Assembly (NCBI GenBank): GCA_001769505.1
Contig: MEOF01000032.1
Span: forward strand, 62,001 to 126,000
Reading direction: 5' to 3'
DNA length: 64,000 bases
Origin: Bacteroidetes bacterium GWF2_33_38
GTDB taxonomy: Bacteria > Bacteroidota > Bacteroidia > Bacteroidales > GWF2-33-38
Each line of letters opens with the position of its first letter. Position 1 is the first letter of the stretch. The translations under genes and the position numbers were made by a program. Below the pieces are notes generated by a model. That model was not told the DNA's origin, did no database searches, and saw nothing but the letters and a program-made list of their open reading frames with translations. Below are positions 1 through 7,757 of the stretch, piece by piece.

Positions 1-2
1 AC

Positions 3-215
3 GACAAAAAATGTCCTGCAAAGAGCTGTAAACAACTTTTAACTTACGAAGTTGACAAAGTAAATTGCACTGGATGTACGGTTTGTGCTAAAAATTGTCC
101 GGTTAACGCAATTGACGGAGCAAGAAAAGAAATGCACTTTATTAGACAAGATGCTTGTATTAAATGTGGCGTTTGTTATAGTAAGTGTAAATTTAACGCA
201 ATTAAAATAAGTTAA
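3..215 (+). CDS. C-terminal end of HydB/NuoF-like iron-sulfur subunit (partial)
   Basis: Only the last 70 codons are in the window; the reading frame is open from the left edge. They encode two ferredoxin-type [4Fe-4S] motifs (CTGCTVCAKNCP and CIKCGVCYSKCK), preceded by a CPAKSC pair. This tail is typical of HydB/NuoF-type subunits of multimeric NADH-linked hydrogenases and transhydrogenases, which carry NADH-binding FMN and pass electrons to ferredoxin-like clusters. The FMN/NADH part is outside the window, so the assignment rests on the tail and on the NuoG/GltD-like partner gene downstream on the same strand. Confidence 0.75.
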   Translation, partial: DKKCPAKSCKQLLTYEVDKVNCTGCTVCAKNCPVNAIDGARKEMHFIRQDACIKCGVCYSKCKFNAIKIS

Positions 216-216
216 A

Positions 217-250
217 AGTTTATAAAGTTATAAAGTTGAAAAGGCAAAAG
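217..250 (+). repeat. Reverse-orientation copy of the AACTTTATA intergenic repeat
   Basis: Directly after the stop codon lies AGTTTATAAAGTTATAAAG followed by TTGAAAAGGCAAAAG. It is the reverse complement of the AACTTTATA tandem found before the rubrerythrin gene (4824-4857) and before hcp (about 37020-37077). The AAGGCAAAAG word also recurs near 4739. Function is unknown. Confidence 0.5.
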
Positions 251-270
251 AAAAACAATCAAAAATAGTA

Positions 271-401
271 CGTCATTGCGAACGGAATGAAATGGAGTGT
301 GGCAATCTCACAAATTGAAAATATTGAAGTCTAAATTTTCGTCTTCAATAAAAGCAAAAAAATTACTACATTTCTCTCACAATGACGAACAAATTGAAAA
401 A
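271..401 (+). repeat. REP-like hairpin unit, left copy
   Basis: The unit starts with a 39-bp arm (271-309) that opens with CGTCATTGCGAA and ends with TGTGGCAATCTC. A degenerate inverse partner, CTCACAATGACG, lies at 376-387, followed by AACAAATTGAAAAA. The last 22 bases (380-401) are identical to 840-861 at the end of the right copy. Part of this unit is open in frame with the GIY-YIG gene. Confidence 0.8.
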
Positions 402-413
402 GTTACAAACGTT

Positions 414-713
414 ATGGAAAAAGGCGGATATGTTTATATAATTACAAACAAAAATAATACAGTTTTATATACAGGTGTAACGTCAGATTTGTCGAAAAGA
501 ATAGCAGAACATAAAGAAACAATTTATAAAAAATCGTTCACAACAAAATATAATTTAGATAAACTTGTTTATTTTGAGCATTTTAATCTTATTATTTTTG
601 CAATTGAAAGAGAAAAACAAATAAAAGCAGGAACTCGAAAGAAAAAATTAGATTTAATAAATAGTTTAAATCCTGAATGGAAAGATTTATTCGAAGATAT
701 AATTCATTGGTAA
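414..713 (+). CDS. GIY-YIG domain endonuclease, YhbQ/UPF0213-like
   Basis: This 99-residue protein is essentially one GIY-YIG nuclease domain. YVY (6-8) and YTG (19-21) form the family-defining strand pair; Arg29, a glutamate in EREKQ (65-67) and Asn86 in NPEWKDL fit the catalytic positions. It matches the small COG2827 (YhbQ-like) group, whose cellular role is unsettled. The frame is open back to an ATG at 297, but that extension is translated REP-like repeat; the ATG at 414 starts right before the domain. REP-like hairpins lie on both sides, which suggests the nuclease acts on, or spreads with, these repeats. Confidence 0.85.
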   Translation: MEKGGYVYIITNKNNTVLYTGVTSDLSKRIAEHKETIYKKSFTTKYNLDKLVYFEHFNLIIFAIEREKQIKAGTRKKKLDLINSLNPEWKDLFEDIIHW

Positions 714-740
714 TTAATAAAATAAATATTATAAATAGAA

Positions 741-861
741 CGTCATTGCGAATGGAGTGAAACGAAATGTGGCAATCTCATTCAAAATGTTCAGAACTTC
801 GTAGGTTTGAGATTGCCACACTTCACTTTGTTACGTTCGCAATGACGAACAAATTGAAAAA
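741..861 (+). repeat. REP-like hairpin unit, right copy
   Basis: Two 39-bp inverted arms (741-779 and 809-847) are separated by 29 bases and followed by AACAAATTGAAAAA. The arms share CGTCATTGCGAA and TGTGGCAATCTC at their ends and differ mainly in the middle. The left copy at 271-309 is a third version of the same arm. Confidence 0.85.
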
Positions 862-896
862 ATTATGTCATCACAATTTGTGATGACATAATTTTT
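858..896. terminator. Long perfect hairpin, probable bidirectional terminator
   Basis: Arms of about 19 bp (AAAATTATGTCATCACAA and its complement) meet around a single central T at 877 and are flanked by A and T runs. It would end transcription from the GIY-YIG gene and would also separate the HydB-like gene from the large redox gene downstream unless a promoter follows. Confidence 0.7.
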
Positions 897-962
897 AAAA
901 AAGTAAACAAAATAAAACAAATCATTTTCCAAACCCCTTGGGGTTGGGGCAAAAAACAATAT

Positions 963-3900
963 ATGAACGAACAATTAAATATAATTCTTAACGGAAATAA
1001 TGTTAAAGGAAACAAAGGCGAAACAATTCTTCAACTTGCAAAAAGATTAGGAATTGAAATTCCAACACTTTGCAACGACCCAAGATTAGAACCATATTCA
1101 TCTTGTTATGTTTGCGTGGTTGAAGTTGCCGGAATGAGAGGTTTGCAACCATCTTGTTCAACTCGTTTAACCGAAGGAATGACCATCACAACCGAAAACG
1201 ACAAAATCCGTACAGCACGAAAAACTGCTTTAGATTTGTTGCTAAGCAATCACTACGCCGATTGTGCCGCACCTTGCAAGCAAACTTGTCCTGCAGGAGT
1301 TGATGTACAAGGCTATATTTCATTTGTCGAAAAAGGTTTATACCACGAAGCAGTTGCTTTAATTAAAGAAACAAACCCCTTCCCTGCTGTTTGCGGACGA
1401 GTTTGTGTTCGTCCTTGCGAACTTGCGTGTCGTCGTAATTTACTCGACGAAGGAACCGCCGTTGGAATCGACTACATGAAACGTTTCGCTGCAGATTTCG
1501 ATTTAAATTCAAAATCGAAATACGTTCCCGATATTAAAAAACCAACAGGAAAAAAAGTTGCAATAATTGGAGCCGGTCCTGGAGGATTATCAAGTGCTTT
1601 TTTTCTACGTAAAGAAGGACATACCGTTGATGTTTTCGAAGCTGCTCCTAAAGGCGGTGGCTGGTTACGCTATGGTATTCCCGAATATCGATTACCCAAT
1701 GATGTTTTGCAAAAAGAAATTGATAACATAACCGAACTCGGAGTAAATATTTATTACAACAAACGCTTAGGCGAAAATATCTTGTACAAAGAAATTAAAG
1801 ATAATTACGATGCAATGATTCTTGCTATTGGCTGTCAAACAGGGACACGTATTGGTTGCGAAGGCGATGACGCATTGAATGTTTTTTCTGGAATTGATTT
1901 CTTGAAACAAATGGAACTTTCGGGCAAAAAACACGATTTTAGTGGAAAAACTGTTGGAGTTATTGGCGGCGGAAACACAGCAATGGACTGTTGTCGTACG
2001 GCAATTCGTTGCGGAGCTAAAAAAGTTTACGTAATTTATCGACGAACCGAAGCTGAAATGCCTGCTAATCCTATCGAAATTCACGAAAGTAAATTAGAAG
2101 GAGTTGAATATTTATTTTTAACTGCTCCAATAAAAGTAAACAAAAACGAAAAAGATGAATTAAAATCTATTGTTTGTATTAAAATGGATTTAGGTGAACC
2201 CGATGCTTCCGGAAGAAGAAGACCAATTCCTATCGAAAACTCAGAGTTTGACATTGAAATGGATTTCGCTCTAGCAGCAATTGGGCAAAAAACAACCATT
2301 AATTTTTTAGACGATATTAATAGTTATGCCAATGGTACACTAAAAGGCAATAAATGGGGAGATATTGATGCCAATCGGAAAACACTTCAAACTGGTGTTG
2401 ATTCAATTTTTGCAGCCGGAGATGGAGTTACAGGAGCTGCTACACTTATTGAAGCCATTGCACAAGCAAAAATTGCGTCTCGCAGTTGTCATCAATTTTT
2501 GAGTGGATTACCAATTGAAGCTCCGAAACAAGAATTTTTAAGCAAAAAAGATAATTTTAGAAAACAAACTCCTGCAGAATATATTGGCAAATTTGAAAAT
2601 CAAAAACGTGAAGAAATGCCAACTTTAGACCCAAAAGCTCGAATGAATTTCGACGAAGTTGAATTGGGTTACGCAAATGAAATCGTTGCAAAACTCGAAG
2701 CTAGTCGCTGTATGGAATGTGGATGTAGCGAATTTTTCACCTGCGATTTAAAAAAATATGCAACAGAATACGAAGTTGAACAAAAACGATTTGAGGGCGA
2801 ATATCAAGAATATTCGGTTGATTTTCGACATCCATACATCGAAATCGACAATAATAAATGTATTTTGTGTGCACGCTGCGTAAGAATCTGCAAAGAAGTG
2901 GTTAGTGCAAATGCATTGGGATTAATAAATAGAGGGTTCAATACGTATGTTGCTCCAAGCATGGGAAACTCATTACAAGAAACCGAATGCGAATCATGTG
3001 GATTGTGCATTTCTGCGTGTCCTACCGGAGCTATAACTGAAAATGTAAACTTTAAACCAGGACCTGTTAAAACATCAAAAGTAGAAACCGTTTGTAACTA
3101 CTGTTCTGTTGGTTGCGAAATTATCATACATCACAGAGGAAATTTTGTAATGAAAGTAACCGGAAAAAAAGGAGCTTTAATCAACAAAGATGGAAACATT
3201 TGTCGTTTTCCAAAGTTCGGATACAGTTACTTAAACGACTCTTCTCGATTAAACAAACCTCTTTTAAAGAAAAATGGTAAATTCGTAGAGATTTCTTTTT
3301 CAGAAGCATACGAAATAATTGTCGATAAAATTAAAAGTGTTAATGCCGACGAAAATGCATTCTACGCAGGTGCTCGTTTATCGAATGAAGAATTGTATTT
3401 AATTCAAAAAATGGCTCGATATGCAGTTGGGACTAACAATGTTAACAGCTTTTTGTATCTCGAAAGAGGAAAAGGTTATTTCGACAGTTCAAGAGCAAAT
3501 GTTCCGTTTGAACAAATTAGCGGAGCAAGTAAAATATATTTATTCGGTTCGGAAATAAATAATGACAATGCAGTTGTTGGATTTATGGTAAACAATACAA
3601 GAGTAACCAAAAATGTCCCGATTGAAATAGTTACTACCAAGTCAGAAAATAGCATGACTCACAAAGTTGACAAAGTTCATAATATAAAATCGTACTATCA
3701 TTTGGTAAAAGCCATGAACCATTTTTTATTGGCAAATGGACTTGAAAATGCGATGTTTATCAACGATAATTGTGATGATTTTGACACTTATAAGAAAACG
3801 CTATTAACCGAAAATTTCGATGAACTTTTCAAAAAATCAGGATATAGTAACATAAAAGAATTCGAAAATTTTGTAAAAGATTACAATAATCAAATGAATG

Positions 3901-4664
3901 GGATTTTGATTTTTTCGGACAAGGAGATTTCAGGAAAAACGACACAAGAGCTTTTCAATTTGGCAATGATTACAGGCAAACTAGGAAAAACTTCAAATGG
4001 ATTAATTTCCTTGAAAGAAAAAAACAATTCGCAAGGAATTTTCGATATGGGAATTTGCTCTAAAATGGGAGTTGGTGGGCAAATAATGAACGATAATACA
4101 TATCTTGAAAAACTAAAAATCGCATGGAAGACCGATTCTCTTCCAAAACTTATCAAAGCAGGACATATTGATATGCTTGATGAAGGAAAAATTAAAAATA
4201 TGTTTGTTTTTGGCGAAGATCCTATTGGATGTGCAATAGATAAGAAACGAATATCCGGTTGGTTCAGTAATGCAAAATTTGTAGTTGTTCAAGATTATTT
4301 TATGACAGAAACAGCTCAAAAAGCCGATTTAATTTTACCTGCTTCGCTCCCACTCGAAACCGACGGTTCGTTTACAAATACTCAACGTATGATTCAAGAA
4401 GTTTACAAACAATTTACTTCAAAAGTTGACCGATTAAATTATCAGCAAATTCACGATTTAATTGAATGTTTTGGCGACAATGAGTACGAAACAATTAACG
4501 ATGTTTTATTGGAAGCTATTTCTTTGATTCCTATTAAATCAGAAAATCAAAAATTCACGTTTAATATAACTGAAAAAGACAATAGTAAACGAATGTTCAA
4601 CTTCGGTTGCGATAGTTTGGTGGAAAAATTTGAAGAAGAATTTAAAAACAAATTTGAAAATTAG
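963..4664 (+). CDS. Giant 2Fe-2S / GltD-type / ferredoxin / MopB fusion oxidoreductase
   Basis: Domains in order over 1233 residues. An N-terminal plant-type 2Fe-2S domain has Cys37, 48, 51 and 65. A GltD-type part follows, with a Cys-rich [4Fe-4S] region (101-156), an FAD site GAGPGGLS (203-210), an NAD(P) site GVIGGGNTAMDC and GAGDGVTGAA-like FAD closure. Next come two [4Fe-4S] motifs (CILCARCVRICK and CESCGLCISACP) and a MopB domain from about 705 (CNYCSVGC). The MopB part lacks the Cys/Sec-containing active-site motif of formate dehydrogenases: the matching stretch is NVNSFLYLERGKG. It therefore looks like a NuoG-type electron conduit. With the HydB-like gene upstream, an NAD(P)H/ferredoxin transhydrogenase of the Sporomusa Nfn (Stn) kind is plausible, but this is inference. 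Confidence 0.8.
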   Translation: MNEQLNIILNGNNVKGNKGETILQLAKRLGIEIPTLCNDPRLEPYSSCYVCVVEVAGMRGLQPSCSTRLTEGMTITTENDKIRTARKTALDLLLSNHYADCAAPCKQTCPAGVDVQGYISFVEKGLYHEAVALIKETNPFPAVCGRVCVRPCELACRRNLLDEGTAVGIDYMKRFAADFDLNSKSKYVPDIKKPTGKKVAIIGAGPGGLSSAFFLRKEGHTVDVFEAAPKGGGWLRYGIPEYRLPNDVLQKEIDNITELGVNIYYNKRLGENILYKEIKDNYDAMILAIGCQTGTRIGCEGDDALNVFSGIDFLKQMELSGKKHDFSGKTVGVIGGGNTAMDCCRTAIRCGAKKVYVIYRRTEAEMPANPIEIHESKLEGVEYLFLTAPIKVNKNEKDELKSIVCIKMDLGEPDASGRRRPIPIENSEFDIEMDFALAAIGQKTTINFLDDINSYANGTLKGNKWGDIDANRKTLQTGVDSIFAAGDGVTGAATLIEAIAQAKIASRSCHQFLSGLPIEAPKQEFLSKKDNFRKQTPAEYIGKFENQKREEMPTLDPKARMNFDEVELGYANEIVAKLEASRCMECGCSEFFTCDLKKYATEYEVEQKRFEGEYQEYSVDFRHPYIEIDNNKCILCARCVRICKEVVSANALGLINRGFNTYVAPSMGNSLQETECESCGLCISACPTGAITENVNFKPGPVKTSKVETVCNYCSVGCEIIIHHRGNFVMKVTGKKGALINKDGNICRFPKFGYSYLNDSSRLNKPLLKKNGKFVEISFSEAYEIIVDKIKSVNADENAFYAGARLSNEELYLIQKMARYAVGTNNVNSFLYLERGKGYFDSSRANVPFEQISGASKIYLFGSEINNDNAVVGFMVNNTRVTKNVPIEIVTTKSENSMTHKVDKVHNIKSYYHLVKAMNHFLLANGLENAMFINDNCDDFDTYKKTLLTENFDELFKKSGYSNIKEFENFVKDYNNQMNGILIFSDKEISGKTTQELFNLAMITGKLGKTSNGLISLKEKNNSQGIFDMGICSKMGVGGQIMNDNTYLEKLKIAWKTDSLPKLIKAGHIDMLDEGKIKNMFVFGEDPIGCAIDKKRISGWFSNAKFVVVQDYFMTETAQKADLILPASLPLETDGSFTNTQRMIQEVYKQFTSKVDRLNYQQIHDLIECFGDNEYETINDVLLEAISLIPIKSENQKFTFNITEKDNSKRMFNFGCDSLVEKFEEEFKNKFEN

Positions 4665-4869
4665 ATAATTTGGTAATTTGAAAATGAAAGTTAGAAAATG
4701 TGCTAATTTGGCAATTTGCTAATGTGCTAATTGAAGAAAAGGCAAAAGCATGAATTTATTAATTGAAGATTGATTTTGGCTGTTTATTGCTAATTACTAA
4801 TTGCAGATTGCTAATTGCCATTCAACTTTATAAACTTTATAAACTTTATAAACTTTTAACTCACAAAAG
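4665..4869. repeat. Low-complexity intergenic repeats (GCTAATTTG and AACTTTATA types)
   Basis: The gap begins with variants of AATGTGCTAATTTG and GCTAATTGCAGATTGC and ends, just before the rubrerythrin start, with a 9-bp tandem AACTTTATA (4824-4857). The same order of elements occurs before hcp. No gene is seen. Confidence 0.6.
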
Positions 4870-5325
4870 ATGAAAGAATTTAAAAACATAAACGACATAC
4901 TTAATTTTGCAATCGAAAACGAGCAAAATTCTGTTGATTTTTACCAAAAATTGGCAAAGAACTCCAAAACCGAAAATATGAAAACAACTTTTGAACAATT
5001 TGCAAAAGAAGAAGTTGGTCACAAAGCTCGTTTGATGAAAATTAAAGAAGAAGGAATTTTTGAAAGTGATGGACAAAAAATAATCGATTTAAAAATTTCT
5101 GATTATTTAATTTCAGGCGATATAAACGAAAATATGACCTACGAACAAGCCTTGGTTTTAGCAATGAAACGTGAAAAATCCGCTTTCAAATTATATCTAA
5201 AATTAGCAGAACGTGCTCCAAGTGCTGATTTGCAAAATATTTTCTTAAAACTTGCCAACGATGAAAGTAAGCATAAACTTCGTTTCGAAATTGAATACGA
5301 CGAATTTGTATTGAGAGAAAACTAA
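4870..5325 (+). CDS. Rubrerythrin-like ferritin-family diiron protein
   Basis: This 151-residue four-helix protein has two ferritin-like ligand motifs, EEVGHK near residue 57 and DESKHK near residue 133, with further helix glutamates (ENEQNSVDFY, MKREKSAFKLY). It lacks the C-terminal rubredoxin domain of classical rubrerythrin and is closer to the single-domain ferritin-like rubrerythrins. Such proteins reduce peroxide or store iron in anaerobes. It follows the large redox gene on the same strand, which suggests a shared anaerobic redox or oxidative-stress setting. Its 3' end is partly duplicated at 7672-7757, beyond the defence cassette. Confidence 0.85.
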   Translation: MKEFKNINDILNFAIENEQNSVDFYQKLAKNSKTENMKTTFEQFAKEEVGHKARLMKIKEEGIFESDGQKIIDLKISDYLISGDINENMTYEQALVLAMKREKSAFKLYLKLAERAPSADLQNIFLKLANDESKHKLRFEIEYDEFVLREN

Positions 5326-5327
5326 GA

Positions 5328-5458
5328 ATTTAACGGTTTAGGTATGAGTAGTGGCAAATTGCGTAGAATTTTACTGTAAAACCCTGATAAAGTTGAAGCG
5401 GGCTACAAACCTTGATGTTTTGCATTTTCCCTGCCATTACTTATACCTGTTGTTGGGC
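5328..5458 (-). other. attC-like recombination site (131 bp)
   Basis: Read on the minus strand it starts with GCCCAAC (5458-5452, RYYYAAC inverse core) and ends with GTTAAAT (5334-5328, GTTRRRY core). Between them are imperfect complementary arms: AGGTATAAGTAATGGCA pairs with TGCCACTACTCATACC, around a loop of about 75 nt. Length and box pattern match integron attC sites. The inverse core overlaps the last codons of rloB, as is common in gene cassettes. Confidence 0.7.
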
Positions 5459-6160
5459 AGCGTACTTCTCTGTTAATTCAATCAATTCATTAATCAGTTT
5501 ATGAACTTTTGTGCAAGGATTATGATTTGAAAAACTTCTATCAAAATACAAGTTTTCTAGTCTTTCAGCATTCTTGATTGCGTTCTCTTGACTTCCATAT
5601 TTATTTAAAATTGAAAACATTTCTTTTGAATTCTTCTTATACTTGAAACCAGTGCTATTAGAAGCTCTATTTATTTCTTTTTCAATTAATTTTTGGTATT
5701 GTTGACGTGTAATTCCTGTATTGTAATAATTAAAGTGCAATAAATACCAAAGTTCAAACGCTTCATTAGTCCAAGCACAATTAACTTTTGGTCTTGAGTT
5801 TTCCCCTTTATTTATAGCATTATTGAAATTTATTGGAGGAAAGCTGTCTTTATCAAATACAGCCCATACTTTATCAATTTTTCTAAGATATTTTTCTTCG
5901 TATTTGTTACGTAACTTCTTAGCTTCTTCAATAATAGACAGAGTATTCTTTCCTGTTCCGTCGATATCAATATTAGTCAGTTCTAATACTCCTTTAGGTA
6001 ATGAGGTTTTGAGAGAATCAAAATAATTTGGTTCAGTTTTTTCACCCTCACAAGCAATTAAATAAAACTTTCGTTTTGATTTAAACTCAACCTTTCGCTT
6101 TTTTTCTGCTCTCGCTCGTCTTTTAAGAACGGCATTATCAATTTTTATAATATTAGCCAT
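5441..6160 (-). CDS. rloB: RloB-family TOPRIM-like protein (AbiLii-type defence)
   Basis: This 239-residue protein opens with a basic stretch and then shows [11 protein letters not shown] (37-47) and VFDKDSF (101-107), the Glu and DxD positions of a TOPRIM-like metal site. [12 protein letters not shown] (132-143) is another hallmark of RloB proteins. RloB is the usual partner of the RloA ATPase in AbiL-type abortive-infection systems, where it is presumed to be the nuclease effector. The start overlaps the end of rloA by 8 bp, so the two are translationally coupled. The stop codon lies inside the attC-like arm. Similarity to the DUF4435 effector of PARIS exists in fold only, as far as can be judged. 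Confidence 0.85.
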   Translation of the reverse strand: MANIIKIDNAVLKRRARAEKKRKVEFKSKRKFYLIACEGEKTEPNYFDSLKTSLPKGVLELTNIDIDGTGKNTLSIIEEAKKLRNKYEEKYLRKIDKVWAVFDKDSFPPINFNNAINKGENSRPKVNCAWTNEAFELWYLLHFNYYNTGITRQQYQKLIEKEINRASNSTGFKYKKNSKEMFSILNKYGSQENAIKNAERLENLYFDRSFSNHNPCTKVHKLINELIELTEKYAAQQQV

Positions 6161-7439
6161 TACTTAAAAGTTCTTCAAAATTTCCAATAAAAGGGATTGC
6201 ACCATACCGCCCATTGATATAATCTTTTTCGTATGACCTATCTTTTCTAATTTTTTTATTTGAACCATCCTCTTTATACTCAATCAATGAGTATAAATCA
6301 CTAGCTTCATATTTATCCTTTTCTAAAAAATAGATTTGGTCTCGTCTAAATCTTCCATATGATAAAAGATTAGTATCATGAGTAGCAAAAATTAATTGTG
6401 CATTATTGGTATTGTATTCAGGAGAGTTGAACAAATTAGTAATAGCAGCAGTCATCAATGGGTGAAGCTTTGCATCTAATTCATCAATAACCAACACACC
6501 TCCTCCAATCAATGTATCAAAAATTGGTCCCGAAATATCAAAGACTTTATTTGTTCCAGATGATTCTTGTTCACGTAAATCAAAGTCTCTGAACCCGACT
6601 TTTTTACCATTTCCATCAAATTTATTGTGAACAGTATTAATCCTAGCAATTGTTTTTCCCTGTAAATCATTAATAATATCATCTAAAAGTTCTGCTGGTA
6701 AATCACTAGGTAGAAAACTTTCTTGAAATTTTTCTTTTCTGAATTTTAGTTGTTCAAAACCTAAGTCTAAGTCCTTGAAAAAATCCAAGAGTCTCTCTTT
6801 TGACTTTTTTTTGTCAAGTAAAGAAAAAGTAACACCTCTATAATTATCATGGCTTAAGCCTGAAATAGTTTCCAAGTCGTTAAACCAACTAATAATTTTT
6901 GCTGCATTTTCTCCATTAAATTGGTCTACTACCGAAAGGAATAAGGCATTTTCTCTTGTTTTTGATTCTAAACCATGACCTTCGTTGAAATCATCTGTTA
7001 CCCCAATGCCATTCACATCTCGAATAAAAAGAGGTATTTCATTATCTCCTTCTAATTTAAACAACCATTCTCCATGAATTGAGATATTGTCAATTTCAAA
7101 ACCATATCTATACCTTACATTTTCAATCAAAAACACTAATTCAAAAAAAGTCGGTTTATCCTCTGTACTTGTATTAAGTAAGAAAGGGATAATTTTAAAT
7201 TTGGCTGCTGATGTTTTTTCTACTGATGTCATTACAATTCTTTTCATTGTAGACATCGCTTTGATAAAATTTGATTTGCCACTAGAGTTAGCACCATATA
7301 GAACAGCACTTTTCAAAAGTTTAAACTTTCCCGACTTAAATGTAGAGTCATTATATTCTGTAATATTTGTAGCTTCTAAGGATAAAGTTTTATTTTCCTT
7401 AAACGACAAAAAATTTCCAACTGTAAATTCAATAATCAT
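6153..7439 (-). CDS. rloA: RloA-family AAA15/ABC-type ATPase (AbiLi-type defence)
   Basis: The 428-residue protein has an SMC/ABC-like ATPase layout: [16 protein letters not shown] at the N-terminus, Walker A GANSSGKS (49-56), a signature-like ESSGTNK, Walker [13 protein letters not shown] (about 316-326) and the switch histidine in [15 protein letters not shown]15 ATPases of this type act as sensors in defence systems and control a partner effector, here RloB. It is the first gene of a two-gene operon, with a TATCTTTG promoter 36 bp upstream between two identical-sequence half-site operators. The target sensed is not known. Confidence 0.88.
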   Translation of the reverse strand: MIIEFTVGNFLSFKENKTLSLEATNITEYNDSTFKSGKFKLLKSAVLYGANSSGKSNFIKAMSTMKRIVMTSVEKTSAAKFKIIPFLLNTSTEDKPTFFELVFLIENVRYRYGFEIDNISIHGEWLFKLEGDNEIPLFIRDVNGIGVTDDFNEGHGLESKTRENALFLSVVDQFNGENAAKIISWFNDLETISGLSHDNYRGVTFSLLDKKKSKERLLDFFKDLDLGFEQLKFRKEKFQESFLPSDLPAELLDDIINDLQGKTIARINTVHNKFDGNGKKVGFRDFDLREQESSGTNKVFDISGPIFDTLIGGGVLVIDELDAKLHPLMTAAITNLFNSPEYNTNNAQLIFATHDTNLLSYGRFRRDQIYFLEKDKYEASDLYSLIEYKEDGSNKKIRKDRSYEKDYINGRYGAIPFIGNFEELLSNG

Positions 7440-7449
7440 TGTTGTATGT

Positions 7450-7470
7450 TTGTGAGAATTTTTCTCATTC
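7450..7470. promoter_or_regulatory. Operator O1 of rloAB
   Basis: TTGTGAGAA-ttt-TTCTCATTC is an interrupted palindrome that covers the likely transcription start of rloA. It shares its left half with O2, 39 bp away centre to centre. Bound here, a dimeric repressor would block the start site. Confidence 0.65.
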
Positions 7471-7474
7471 TTTG

Positions 7475-7482
7475 CAAAGATA
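7475..7482 (-). promoter_or_regulatory. -7 promoter element of rloAB
   Basis: Minus-strand TATCTTTG matches the Bacteroidota -7 consensus TAnnTTTG. It lies 36 bp upstream of the rloA start and exactly between the two palindromic operators. The cassette thus brings its own promoter. Confidence 0.7.
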
Positions 7483-7488
7483 GAAATA

Positions 7489-7509
7489 TTGTGAGAATAT
7501 TTCTCACAA
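7489..7509. promoter_or_regulatory. Operator O2 of rloAB
   Basis: TTGTGAGAA-tat-TTCTCACAA is a perfect palindrome with 9-bp arms. It lies where the -33 region of the rloA promoter is expected. Confidence 0.7.
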
Positions 7510-7671
7510 ATATTAATTTATTTTGCAAAAACTTTCATTCTGGCGGTATGCTGCCCAACTCGTTTATATATGCACCAAAGATGTATATATACATACAAAT
7601 TTGGTTGTATTTTTGCACCTTTTGGTGAATATTATTTTTCGAATATAATTATTAATTGCTTAAAAAATAAA

Positions 7672-7757
7672 TTTTTCTTAAAACTTGCCAACGACGAAAG
7701 CAAACATAAAATCGTTTCGAAATTGAATATGATGAATACGTGTTGAAAGAGAATTAA
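7672..7757 (+). pseudogene. Remnant of a second rubrerythrin 3' end
   Basis: This stretch aligns with the last 28 codons of the rubrerythrin gene at 4870-5325. It reads FLKLANDESKHK, loses one base, then reads RFEIEYDEYVLKEN followed by TAA. Most differences are third-position changes, so it diverged while still coding before it was broken. The rest of the gene is missing. It shows that two rubrerythrin copies once stood here, or that the 3' end was duplicated when the defence cassette arrived. Confidence 0.85.

Larger units (their letters stand above)
271..861 (+). mobile_element. Candidate GIY-YIG/REP-like mobile module
   Basis: A small GIY-YIG nuclease gene is bracketed by two related hairpin units (271-401 and 741-861). 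The block sits between the HydB-like gene and its presumed operon partner, and is followed by a long terminator-like hairpin. The layout recalls REP elements that flank a RAYT transposase gene, but with a GIY-YIG nuclease. Mobility is inferred from this layout; no target-site duplication was established. Confidence 0.55.
5334..7558 (-). mobile_element. Candidate integron-type gene cassette carrying rloA-rloB
   Basis: On the minus strand the cassette opens with G/TTGGGCAGCATAC (from 7559) and closes with the attC-like site. Its first bases, TTGGGC, are complementary to the inverse core GCCCAAC, as expected for the reconstituted site of a circular cassette; the match extends to GTTGGGCAGCGTAC (5452-5465) against GTATGCTGCCCAAC (7546-7559). 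The present core GTTAAAT then takes its last six bases from the target, 3 bp after the rubrerythrin stop codon. No integrase gene or second attC was found in the window, so this would be a lone cassette at a secondary site. Confidence 0.6.

Noticed and set aside
297-413. ATG at 297 as the start of the GIY-YIG protein
   Set aside because: The extra 39 residues are translated repeat sequence and precede the complete domain; the ATG at 414 is preferred.
705-4664. The MopB part of the 1233-residue protein as a catalytic formate dehydrogenase
   Set aside because: The Cys/Sec-containing active-site motif is absent (NVNSFLYLERGKG stands in its place), so a catalytic molybdenum site is unlikely.
5441-7439. 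The rloAB operon as a PARIS (AriAB) system
   Set aside because: The ATPase type is related, but the small protein shows RloB motifs rather than clear DUF4435 features.
7087-7455. A 122-codon open frame on the plus strand opposite rloA
   Set aside because: It is fully antisense to the conserved RloA ATPase, covers its promoter and has no family features; it is a shadow frame.
5452-7559. Inverted GTTGGGCAGC repeats as ends of a transposon
   Set aside because: No transposase and no target duplication were seen. The box rules of an attC site explain the repeats better.
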